Of a stretch of 64,000 bases of DNA, positions 11,401 to 22,900 are shown one piece after another. The stretch comes from Ramazzottius varieornatus. Taxonomy: Eukaryota > Tardigrada > Eutardigrada > Parachela > Ramazzottiidae. The first letter of the stretch is position 1; every line of letters begins with the position of its first letter. Both the position numbers and the translations under genes were made by a program. The DNA lies in the NCBI GenBank assembly GCA_001949185.1, contig BDGG01000002.1:4764448-4828447 (forward strand), read 5' to 3'. The notes beneath the pieces were generated by a model. It did not search any database. It was not told where the DNA came from and saw only the letters and a program-made list of their open reading frames with translations.

Positions 11401-14400
11401 ACTACAGTTAGTGTTTTTTATAAGTATGTATGTTTTTCATTCGCTTACCTTGAGCGTGGCGCTGGTTTGTGTCTGTCGTCGCACGTTTTTCTCAAGGCAA
11501 CGCCCTTGTAGACAGAGATTAACAGCGAAAGGCTGGTCAAGCGTGTCGATATCTGTCCAGTTTGTGCTGGGTAATGGCGGTGACACGTGCGGCGGCCATC
11601 TTTTTCCATCTGTTCTTAATCGAACCACATACCCTAGAGCTCTTAAAGCTTTACGGTAACTTTCGACTAATGGGTCAGAAGTTGAATAAATGTTCTGCCA
11701 TACGCCGGAAATGACTGCTGCCATGTCTGCAGGTCCTTTCTCGTTAGGCTTCACTCCAGTATCTTGAAGTGACTTGAATATCTGCAAAAGACAGAAAAAT
11801 GAACATTATTCAAAATGTTTTCAGCACATGTCAACTCAGTGTCCGTAATTACTACGCTGTACAAACATTTGGTCAATGGATGTTTGTCATTGATTGAATA
11901 GTTACTGGCTGAGTGATTGTGGTGGATTCTGAGAACTGCTTGACTTCAAAGGGAAACCCAACAATTGCCGTTTAACTTTTGCAAATGGGAAACTTAATGA
12001 CTCGCTCTGCCGCGAACTGCCTTTCTGGAAAAGAGATCTGTCCTTTATAGTGTGACATTTAGCCAGCTTACCCATTCCCACCCGCCATATTATTACATTT
12101 AGACACAATGTAATTCAAAGGCGGAAGTAGGTCAGCAGTGCGGCGTCATATTGATCGACAGCTCTGTCGTAATCCCGACTTTATCCTTACGGCTTTTAAA
12201 ATTGATGAAGTGAAAGAGCATGGATTGTTTTCGCACTCTCCCATAAGCCCGCTAAGCTCAGATGGTGGCGCGATTGTTTGAATGAGTGATTCGAAAGACA
12301 CTTTCTAATTTGAATAAATGTACTTTAAAAGTGGGATGTGGTATGATAATCCATAGAAGGTTTTGTGTTTTCAGTCTGACACACATTCCATCTAATATTG
12401 CATTCATGGTGGCGTGATCCTCCAGCTGGTGATAACAAGCCTTGCCGGAAGTGTAACCTGCCTCCCTCCAGTCTCAAATACCCCCATTATGCTTGCAGCT
12501 GCATGGGGGACGTCTGAGTGACAACCCCGCGTTATAATTTGCAATTGACAGGACTAGGAAAACATATCACTCAGGTGCACAAACCACCAGTACTTTTCGG
12601 ATTAGCTTCAACGAGGAAGGCGCCTTCAAAACGGAAACTCTGTTTCATAATTTATTCTGGATAGCGTTCGTGTAAGGGATTCCGTCAAGCTTCAGCCAAA
12701 CAGTGACTTTTACCGTTGTTGAAATTTGCTCTTCGCTGCTGTTTTACAGCCTCTTGATGTGATGAGCGTTTGCAATCTGCACAAACTCCGGTCAGGTACC
12801 TCAGAGCAAAACACACTTATAAACGAGGCATGTGACGAAGTCTATTGGATATACTGTAAATACTCGCTGCGTCCGCGCAGTACGTACACGTACGTGAGGA
12901 TGCACTCTCGTAGGGGGTTGCGCAATTCGTGAAACCGGAACGGGGCTGTACTTCACTTGCACGATGACGTACTACGCGGACGCAGCGAATATTTACAGTA
13001 CCTGTATGGTGATTCCCAGCGGTCGCGCCCTGCTTTCTGGTTTGTTCATCTCGAGCTCTGGACCAGTAGTTACTTTTCGTTGACTCGAACTGCTGGGATC
13101 AATTAGTGCTCTGAGGCGCATGGCAAGCTGGTTGCATGGAACAACAGGGAAACTGATAAATATGAACAGCTGTCGACCGTATCCGTTTGAATAATGATGA
13201 ACACAGGCTCCCGCTTTTAGCCTAGATCGGGACAAGCCATGGAGCGCGTAATTTAAAGTCCAGAAGCTGTTTCGAGTTAAAATGTTTTATGGTTGAACTG
13301 TGAATTCAGCAGTCAGGCTATTTATACTGAATTTTGAGATTACCAGATGTAGTGACTTGACTACACAAGCATACTGTACAATGTCAGCCCAACACATGGG
13401 CGCATCATTTTGAAAGCCGACAAGGAAGAATTCTGCCCGGGTATCAACTTTGGGTGCTGCACGTTCGACATAATTAATTTCTGTCATCGATGCCGTCCAC
13501 CTAAGGTCCTAAACTATAAACGTCTAAAAGCTGAAGCATGACATGGGACCCTTCTTAAAGAATACTGTAATGCTTCATGAGCTTCGCGAATGGCGTCACA
13601 GGCGCGTAGAGTTTACGGGTATGACGACGCAGACAGCATACGCTTATCTTGACGTCAGCCGTGAAATTCATGAAGCATCACAAGTATACAGAGCTCGACA
13701 ATCAAACTCGACCAGATTGTTTCCCAAGTGACGCACGTTCTCCGTGTCACTGGCTGGCGACGTGCGCCACTCGAATAACGAACTGGTTGAGTTCTGTTTG
13801 CCGAGCTCTGACGTGACGGTCAACACTTTCGAAAGGGAATGGGAAGTATTCACTCATTCAATATGAGATACCTTTTGGTTTCTGTACTTTGGAACGAGAT
13901 GTGTAAAACCTGAGGAACTCATGCCGTCCAGAGGGAGCGCATCGTTGGTACTCGGCAAGGGGGGTCAAATTGGTAGTTCGGTGGGAATGTCTGGCCTAAG
14001 TGAACGTGTGATAAATTTACACGAGTGTTGATTGCCGAGCTGCTTTCTGGAACTGACTTCGAAGCTTTCTCGTTAGGCTCAGATTTCTGCAGTAGAAGTG
14101 ATTAATGAAAGATGATCACGCGGCTGGGCTTCCTGCTCTTGATCAAGAACGCTCTGTCCAGACGGCGCGTCGAGATTCTACATCCGGATTCTGCAGATGC
14201 AATAACGCTGACCAGCACATATATCGGTCGTCAATCAAGGATCGTGTTACAACCTACCGTCTACATCTTACTTGACCTCGGGACAAAACATGGGCATTGT
14301 GTATCGGCATTTGGTGGCAATGCAGAAGCACAGCATGCACAACTTTACGACCGGCTCCTTCAACAAGTTTTATGCCACATGCCAAAGTGGACGGAAAACC

Positions 14401-15266
14401 CACTCACATGCATGGTCAACATCAGTTACACAATTTACAATCATAATCTGGTAAATTCAGTGATATCATGTTTGCTCTGTCCTTTGTCCGTTGTAAAAAA
14501 ATTTATTATTATACAGTGCCAATCTTGGAATTCTTTTCGGGTTTTTTTCGCCCGATTAAATTCAGTTGGGAAGGCCAATGCGGAGGTGTTAAACTATGTT
14601 AGCCTTCAAATCACAGCTAACTCTAAATTGCTAAGTGGCTTTGCAAGTTATTGCGCTGCCGGCATGTTGAATTCTCGGAAAAAAGTTTTACACCGTTTAG
14701 ATATGCAATGCTGTCATTAAAAAACCCATTGCTCTTTTCTGCGCTGCCGAATGCCTTTATCATACGTGCATACCTTGCTTCGAAAAAAATGGCACAACAA
14801 ACACAAGTCCTCACAACCACAAACAGGTTTTCGAAATTCTCTCTCAACACGCGTCGGCGAACTTGCATGAACAATAACCATGTTTTCTGAACAAAAGTAT
14901 GTCAGAAAAAATTTGCACGATTACCTCTTTGATTTTGCGTTTGAGGCTCTGGAGACGGCGTCTGTTGGGCGTGGATTGTGAGAAAATCCTCATATTCCTG
15001 CAGTTGTTCCATTTTGCCGCATTAGCGCCTACAGAGTTCTGTTCCACAGAAATCTCTCCGTAATCCCTAAAGGAATTCCAGGCGTCATCCAGCTCTTGCG
15101 GGTATTTTGAGAGAAAACAAGCGGCAAAGAATAGGCTGATGAAGGCCAACTTCAGCCCCATTCGATCTCGGCGAACCCACAACGGTAAAAGATTCCGTAC
15201 AGTCCCCAACATTTTCTTTCTTGGTAGATTTGATGCTGGAATCATCTCGCGGTGTTTTTCATACAT
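8474..15266 (-). CDS. CPED1: CPED1: cadherin-like and PC-esterase domain protein, 11 exons
   Basis: Minus-strand exons: 14925..15266, 11449..11781, 11306..11375, 10881..11221, 10175..10808, 9921..10110, 9673..9853, 9340..9606, 8858..9271, 8651..8797, 8474..8584. All phases close to 1009 residues (human 1026). A hydrophobic signal anchor lies at about residues 37-54, so the protein is luminal or secreted. A cadherin-like strand-rich segment sits around exon 9673..9853, then a Cys-rich stretch (WVLPCL...CDW). The C-terminal SGNH/PC-esterase domain starts at IIFLGDSTNRG with the catalytic Ser at about 793, followed by YYPQFWLP, VVGGLQF, GFRVVDTFA and GKCSCHFH. The last 36 residues align with the family end (VQGPINA). 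PC-esterases act on glycan or glycolipid acyl groups; CPED1's own substrate is not known. Exon 8651..8797 uses a GTCAGT donor. The 3.1 kb first intron holds two MITEs. Confidence 0.93.
12852..13000. mobile_element. Tc1/mariner-type MITE with 34-bp terminal inverted repeats
   Basis: The element is 149 bp and sits in the CPED1 first intron. Left and right 34 bp are inverted copies differing at two positions. Each begins with TA followed by CTGTAAATA and contains GCTGCGTCCGCG. The outermost TA on each side fits the TA target duplication of the Tc1/mariner group. The interior of about 80 bp has no open frame. No second copy was found in the window. Confidence 0.75.
13689..13810. mobile_element. 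GTGGCGCAC MITE family, copy 1 (CPED1 intron)
   Basis: A 122-bp inverted-repeat element whose arms of about 50 bp start with CAGAGCTCG and end with CAAGTGACGCAC in the left arm and GTGCGCCACTCG in the right. A loop of about 20 bp separates the arms. This copy preserves the outer TIR best. Confidence 0.8.
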
Positions 15267-18200
15267 CTAGAGATAGTTTGGTAATTTGGGGATGGTGTGA
15301 TCACGAGATCCGTTGAAGAATTCGTAAGCCAAGTGCACTTGTAGATGCTCGGCATTGTCCGTTGAACGTAACAACGTTAAAATGTATCACTGGGGACCAG
15401 GGAAGAATTTTATCATTGGTCACAAACATCACTTTACACTCCGTTAAAAAAACGAAAATTGATGAAGAAAGAGTATCATTCAGTCATCTTGTGTCATCCA
15501 TAAATCGTAGCAGTGACATGTCAAGGCAGGCAGTCAACTGTAACGCCAGCATCTGTTGGTCTGTCGGAATTCGGAAGCTGCAAACTGTACGAGGAAGAGA
15601 TACAGATACTCGACGATGGATGGCTGCCGAATGAGCTGGAAGAGCGATCTCTGGTATTGAGAGCAGGGGAGAAACACATTCACAGTCAAGGCCGAGATGT
15701 GGGCCAGACGATCACATGCAACTTTTCAGTACGATACAGCGTACTTAACAATAGCCGAAAAAGTTGCGTGCTGTCGGATTAATGGCGCTTATCGGAAGAA
15801 TAAAAGCGTAAAAATTTTGTACGTCGAGCGCTATCTTGTCTGTGGTAAAACAAACTAATAGTACTGTTGTCATTAACTTCTTCCCGCGGCCAGAATGGCA
15901 AAACTCTATACGAGCGGAGCTACGATAAAAAGAGTGCATACAGTCACTCCTTCGTACAAGCAGTTCAAGTAACATTGTAACGGCGAGAGTACGATACCGG
16001 GAAACCAGTTGTGAATAACGCTGGAAAAAGAGATGGTAGCTTTTTCTCACACTTGTGCTCTGCTTGTGTAAACTAGTCGATAGGATCTTGAAAGATCTTC
16101 CACGGCGGTCGAAGAAAGATTGACAATACAAAACGCGAAAAAGAGAGTGGATTCTGTCAGCGGCTCAACAACGGGCTGCTGCCATCGCGAATATCATACA
16201 ATGAGACGTGATACTTGCACTTCCTTGTTGAATGACTCGAACTACAGTTTCAAGCGGTTACTCGCGTTACCTGTCGATTGCTCTCCGTTAACTGAGCTGT
16301 TTCCGGTCGTAAAAGTAGTCAGGCTGAAACTTGTGCAGTGTCCGATGTCAAACAACATCCGAAGTGTTGGATTCACGGCAGTACGACAAGGTAGCACAGT
16401 GTTACAGTGCGTTAAGCCTGTTCCCAGCGGAAAGCCGGCGTGTCCAAGGTTTTCTGTTGCATTCCCAATGCGAAACTTTTCATGCATAGATACTGCTTAT
16501 CCCATGATCCATAGGTGGGACTGCCCAGACGGGCATTGATTACCTTAGATTGTTCAAGGATGGAGAAGCTCTGGGCCCATTCATGCATTTATAATCGTGG
16601 ATGGAAGGTAGAGTTCCCTCCACGAGTATAGGTGTTGTCAACCCTGGACAAATTCCGAGCTCTTACATGCATCGATATTCGGGTAGGACATCCCGGGTAG
16701 GCCGAAAGACCATTAACAGGTTCATGAAAGACTACACACTGTACAAGCAAGACCCGATCTAGGTTTCTACAGGGTGGTCATGCATGGGAGAGGTCCACGT
16801 CCGCAACGCACGTTGTGCTTTTTCGCCGAGCGACGCTTCATTTTCATTTTCAACGAACGTTGTGATTTCTCTGTTTTTCTTTTCTGAGTCTTTTTCAATC
16901 ATTTCCGTTTTCTCCCAGTATCTTCTTTTGGGTCAAGACTTATCACATCGTTGACTGAACCGGATATCTCTAGAGGCAAAGGATTCTGATGTCGGTACTT
17001 GCTGTGATTATTAGCCAGATGCAGCAACTTCTTGCTATCGTGGACCAGTTGTGGTAAGTCAGATTAATGGCTATCGCTGACTCTATTCCTTCATTAGCTC
17101 CGTAGATTTCCTGACGTTTTGTTGCTTATCAGGTTTGCTGTCCAATGATAATCGTTTTCAGACTTCGATGATCGGACATCAGAATATCCTCACACACTCG
17201 CGGATTCGGAGTTTTTAGATGCTATTCCTCAGCTTCGCAAACCTCTGTTCTTCTTTGATCTTCGAGTATCTTGGTATTTGATCGCCTCGTTGTATTCTCC
17301 AAGTACTCCAAGCTGTTGTGTAACTGTTCAACGATCTTATTTAGTCTTCATTCGTATGTCTACGCAAACTTACATGTTGTTGAGTTCTTTCCCCTTGTCG
17401 CTTACCAAATTAATAAAATATTTCAACAATTTATCACCTTGTAGACATACACCCTAAATAGGCATGGACGTGCTCCAGGGTCCACGGCCTCGTGGGTCAT
17501 CAGTAGTACTATCCACCACCCAGGTTCTCAATGCATGTACCCTGGACGAACCTTTGGAACAATCTGCCAAACTTTCAATGCAAAGATTTCCGACCCTGGG
17601 TGGATACAGGGATGAACCTGAGCACGGCGTCCATCCCTGCATCCATGCATGAAACTTGAGAATAATTTTGCATTGGGTTTGGTCGGCCAAATTTCCTGTT
17701 CGGTATATTCTGTGGTCAGACCAAGACCAACTCGATTCCTGGTCAGACGGCACATTTTTTCGGACCCGTCTACTGTTCGTCTATCAGGCTTGATTTTACT
17801 TATTGGAAACAAGTCGCAACTCAAGATTCGTCAGAAAGATAGACCTCGCACATGAGTAAGGAAGCCCACCGAGGGGGAGGGTAATATTCCGGCAGAATAG
17901 GGCCCGGTTTCTCTGTATTGTTTTGGTTCCGACTAGCGACTTCACTAGTTGAGATAAATGAGCATTTGCACCGCGTTTATGCGTGTCAGTTTTCCACCAG
18001 AAATTTATGCGAAGCGAGAGAAATTCGATACAGAGCTGGATGACGCCATACAGCGCACCCGCCGATCAGGTACCCACCGATTCAGAATTAAAACACGGTG
18101 AAATCAGCGCGCGCGTGACGCCATCTGTCAAACTGGCTCCTGTCCTCCTACACGAGACGTAGGATCTTGCGCTGTCGCCTTGAAGAAGCTTTAGACCTCT

Positions 18201-18277
18201 TGTTTCGCTTTTAGGTTTTCGGGCATAACAAGTCTAATTCGGGGATCTTAAATACTGTAGATGGTCGGCAGTAGTCT
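15267..18277. other. Three-kilobase gap between CPED1 and the tetraspanin gene
   Basis: This holds the upstream region of CPED1 (possible untranslated exon, AG just before the ATG at 15266) and sequence downstream of the tetraspanin. Short open frames (16120-16539 plus, 15745-16131 minus, 17454-17753 minus) show no motif. Nothing else is recognisable. Confidence 0.4.
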
Positions 18278-19324
18278 TCACAGACGGGAAGAGTACGTCG
18301 GACTCAGGACTATACTGAAGTTGGACATTTTGTAGGCGACGGCTAGCACCAAACCTGCAACCAAAAATCTCATCGCAGAGCTGCGGGCTGCTCGGGTACA
18401 TCTTGAATATGTGTAAACCCATGGACAGACTAACCCGTTAGCTGCAGGATGATGGCGGAAGACGTAAGTCCACCGTAGAAGAGGTACGCGATTGCGTTCA
18501 TGGAGTTTTCTCTGTGTTCTTGTTTCACGAAACATCCGGGTCCTTGAAAGGCTTCCTCGAGGCTCAGCTGAGTCGTATTGATGTCTACCGGTTTAGTTCC
18601 CAAATGTAGACAATTGAATTTGTCAGGGAAACGGCAGCAGGACGAGGGGATATAACCCAAGGGACTAACCAACCAGTCCCTGGCTTGCGCAAATCCGCAG
18701 CATAGACCGGACTTTTGCACGTGGTCAAAGTACTCCCGTTTCTGCGGGTCGCTGGCGTAATCTTTGAAAACGATATTGTGGTAATATTCCTGAAAAAGCA
18801 AACGCGTGAAATGTCGTAAAATGACTGGATGAGCGCTTCGACTTACTTTGAACCTCTCAACTCTGTCTCGTTGATGGCCGACGACGTCAAAGACTACGTA
18901 GAGCACCACACCAATACAGGCAAGAGAGACTAACGTGCAGAACAGATACAGGATGATGAATGTCGTTCTTTGCCTCCAAAGGAAGACGGAACATAACCCG
19001 AAGAGTCCACAACAAGCCTGCAAAACTGAGCAGTTAATCAAGTGGGAGGCGGAAGTCATTTTTGGTTGCACCTACCAAAACGAGCCCGAGAACGAAGAGG
19101 GCACATGTGACCAGGGTGAAATTGTACACTGGGTCCCGGCCAAATATAGATTCTGATTCGTAATACCCCCATATCAATATATTTTCCACGTTTATAAGGA
19201 TAGTATTTATCACCAAAAGGGTGATACCTGACATCAGCTGAACTGTCGATATTACCATGAGACCCCATTCCAGGCCGGAAAAGACCCGCATGTTCTGTCG
19301 AGGAATTAGCCGATTAGAATTCAT
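18278..19324 (-). CDS. Tetraspanin, four exons
   Basis: Exons 19076..19324, 18847..19017, 18435..18789, 18278..18354; donors GTAGGT, GTAAGT, GTTAGT; 283 residues. There are four membrane segments (about residues 15-43, 64-90, 101-125, 240-270), with a short first loop and a ~110-residue second extracellular loop. That loop carries the tetraspanin signature CCG (170-172), PSSCC (188-192) and two further cysteines. Tetraspanins organise membrane microdomains with integrins and other partners. The cysteine pair CC right after TM2 and lone cysteines near the membrane are possible palmitoylation sites. The subfamily is not resolved. Met 19324 was chosen as start; in-frame alternatives lie at 19363 and 19291. 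Confidence 0.88.
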
Positions 19325-19929
19325 CCGGACTTCGATTACATACACAAACGAAGTGATATACACTACTCGGGAGTCGAGAACATTACGACTTGTTGTGGCC
19401 GTTTGGTATGCCTACAAAATCAGCAACACATGGGAGACACGACGAGGAAAGTCATGTTCCGTGCTGTGCACACTGAATATCGTGCGGCTCCTTGCTCTAG
19501 TTAAATTAAGTTAATCCGTCTCGCTACTGTTCGGAATGACAGGCTACGCATCGATGTTTTATAAATAGCTCCGTCGTAAAATGATTGCTTGTTTTCCTTC
19601 GCATGCCATGTTTGCGTGTAGCGTATGCAACTTGGATCATTAGGAGGGAAACTGTGAGCAAAGTCTGATGCTACTGGCATACTTAGTCTTTCCTGTTTCA
19701 CTGATGCGCATCTTCCCTTCGAATGTCGGCATTTAACCAATTCGCCAGTTTTCTCTTATTCGAACTGTGGACCCAATTTAGGAGCGGTGATTACGGTAGA
19801 GGAAAGCTCAGCCTCAGTCGTGAATCTAAAACAAGAATGCAGTAGATTATTCGGTAAATAAAAAAATTTCAAACAGAATAAATCAGTAAAACAGGAAGAT
19901 AATTGGAAAGTTAAGTGAATATTCGATGG
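19325..19929. other. Gap between the tetraspanin start and the MED1 stop
   Basis: Contains the upstream region of the tetraspanin and the 3' flank of MED1. Both genes are on the minus strand. No further gene is seen. Confidence 0.4.
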
Positions 19930-22900
19930 TTAGCTTCTGTCATCCGTTTCAGGAGAAAGAAAAGCCGCGTCGAGCAGCTCGTCGTCTAAAATAACCGGAC
20001 TGGTCCTGTCCGGTGCATTAAGGAGTGAATCCGTCGGTGGAGGAGAAGCAGTAAGAGCCGCGATCTCAGCGGCACCTGTTGGTTGGGTTTTGCCCATATC
20101 TAAGCCCAAAGAATCGCCAAGTTCGCCAGCCGATGCGCTGGGTTTTGTTCGGAATGTGAAGCTAGTGGGTTCTCCGATCTCGGGACTCACCACTTCCACT
20201 CGAACCGTATGTTTCACCTCTTTCAGACCACGAGGACCTGTTTCGTCCAGTGTGTCGTCGTCGGTCGAGTCATCGTACTGGACTAGCATGGCCATCTTCG
20301 TGGGCGTGCTTGTTCTATCCTGCGCTGCTTCGGCACTTCCGGTGGTGTTTTCTGTATTTGCAAGAAAATTACTGATTATCGGAAGAATGACAAATAAAAG
20401 CTCGGCAAGCAAGCTCGATAAGACTATGTTCCTGTGTGGCGCGCATTCTCAGTGTTACTGGCTGAACACGTGCGCCAGTTGGAAGAACAATCTCGCCGAG
20501 TTTGTTTGCCGAACTCCTAAACCGAGATTCCGCCTTACCATCCGAACGTTGTCTGCCGTCGGTAGCATCCGACGGGCCAGTCAACTGTTTGAATACAGAA
20601 TCCTGAACGTCCGAAGAGTCGCCCGAGTTATCTGGACCAGAATCAACCCGGCTCTTACTTTGCTTCGCAAGCCGGTCGACGATAGCCAACACGTTCAAAC
20701 TCTTTGTTGGGTTGCGGCTTTTCACCAACGGAGACGCTATCGTCTCGGAAGACGTACTTCCTCGTGTACCGCTCTTGTTCGTATCTCCTAAATCACTGTG
20801 GGGTGGTATGTCGATGACCAGACCAGGATTCGGTCGTGGTTGTCTTTCGGCCGTGCTTGCGGCAATTACTTTATCAATATTCTCTTGTAACGCACCACTT
20901 TGTAAACCTTGTGGAAAAGTCTGAATTTGTATGGTACCCAAACTGGACTGAGTGGTGGGTGGTTGGAAAGGTACTACGTTAGGAGCTGGTGAGAGAGCTT
21001 CCTTTGTCGGTGATTCAGCAAAAATCTTGTCTATCAACTGGCCGTAGACCGCAGCTACCTGTGCCGGTGTGGCGTGGGTACCCAGCGGAGAAGCCAACGA
21101 TTGTACCGCAAACGATGCAGCCTTGGGCGTAGCCGCTGCGTTCGCGTTCTTTTTGGGGATCCGAGGGAGGTCTCTGATCGAGGACGGCGGTTTGGGCGGC
21201 TGGAAGATGGGCGCACTGCTGCTGGCCATACCTGGAAGTTCCAAGAGGGTCTATATACCACAGTTACCCAAATGGGATCAAAGCAAATAACTTAAACCAG
21301 ATCGTTACCCCAAGTGACGCACATGTTCATTGTGACCAACTAGAAGTGTGCGCCAATTGAAAAACGATCTGGTTCAATTCATTTCCCCGAGTTTTTCGGA
21401 TGGCCCGGTGTGTTACCTGGAACGGGGGACTTTGACGGAGAGTTGCTTAGAGGTACTGGGGACCTGGATGAAGCTGGTTGAAAGTGTGCAGACCTTACCG
21501 GACCTTCTTTGGACTTGCTAGGGGACGACGCGGCAGCAGGTGCGGTGAGCTTGGTGGGTATTAGCGTGACTTTGGTGTTCGAAACCGGAGTAGGGGGTGC
21601 ACTCTTTCGCTCTGTCGGTGACTTGTTCGGAGAGCCTTTCTTGCTTTGCAAGAGGTGAGTCTCCAAGACGCCAAGTTCCGGTTTGAACTTTGAAGGTTTC
21701 GGTTCGGGCAGGAAAGAAAAATCTGACAGTACTTCCTTCTTCGGTTTCTTTAGTTCGCTGACCAAGAGCGGAGTATCCGGGGTATCGACCCCCGGTTCTC
21801 TCTTGATCTTCTTGGGCACTTCCGGCGGAGGCGGGGGTGTTTCGGCAAGCAGACCTTTTTTCAGCTTTTTCGGCTCTGGCGGACCAGCTGGCTTTGTCTT
21901 TTTCTTCTTCGGCGGCTGAAAAACGAATACTGTGAGCAGGCGACAAGGATAGAATATTCTACTAATCGATTATTCCAGTTTGGAGCGAAATATTTGGTAA
22001 TAATTCATTTGATCATACGGTACCTCTTTGTTGACGATGACGGCCTGCATGCCAGAATCCGTTGATTCTCGTTTGATCAGCTTGATGGTGATGGGTGAAC
22101 CGTGCGGTGATAGTTCACTCTTGGCTATGCGAATCCTTCCCATGGGGCTCGCCACCGGCTTCGTCAGTTCGTTTTCCAACGACGAAGAGGAATCCGACGA
22201 CTTGGAAGAACCTGCATGCGAACTGGACGCGATGTCTGCCATTGACTTGCGCTTCTTCGGCTTCAGGTCCAGATCGAACGATTCTGCCTTTCTCTTGGTC
22301 TTCAAAGACTGCTTCTTCCCGTTGGTTTCGTACAAAGCCTTGAGTTTCTTGGTATGCTCCGACTTGTCCATGGTCATCGACTTCGGGGACACAGTCTTAT
22401 CACGGCTTGCCGGCTTCTTGTCCATCAGCATTTTTTCCATCTTGGTTCCTCGGCCTGAAAATCACTCAAGAAAATGCCAACCAAGTAGAACAATGTTCTT
22501 GAAGGATTGTTCAACGCAATTTTATTTTCGCGAAAACAGATCTAGAAGTTATTCCAACCGCAAAATCTCGAAAAGGATTTGGGTTGCACGAGATAGTAAT
22601 CGACCTTGGTTAGCGGATAGGAGCAATGGCGGTGGTGTTGACTTGGACTCGAGCAAGGCTGTGATAGACGGCGCGGTCTTCTGGATCGGGGGTAGAGTTT
22701 CGACGTGTTGTACAATGAGAGACGGTGGGATCTGGATATCGGCCAGTGGAGGCTTCTGAATTTGCTGTATGGGTCTCGCGGCTGCAGTACGCGTATGTGA
22801 CTTGGTAGGTTCGTCCACGTAGCTTTCGGCGAACCGTTTGATTATGGTTCTTAGAACGACCGGTATGGAAAGAGTTCTACAGAGACAAAGGATGATTAAA

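Larger units (their letters stand above)
11782..14924 (-). other. First intron of CPED1 (3.1 kb)
   Basis: Bounded by a GTAATC donor and a TTGCAG acceptor, both in phase 0. Apart from the two MITEs annotated here, I see no coding signal. The plus-strand frame at 14112-14720 has no family motif and no splice support. Confidence 0.6.

Noticed and set aside
14112-14720. 202-codon plus-strand frame in CPED1 intron 1
   Set aside because: No family motif, no promoter or poly(A) context, and a residue mix typical of chance translation.
22028-22759. 243-codon plus-strand frame
   Set aside because: It is antisense to MED1 exons that are supported by homology and phase.
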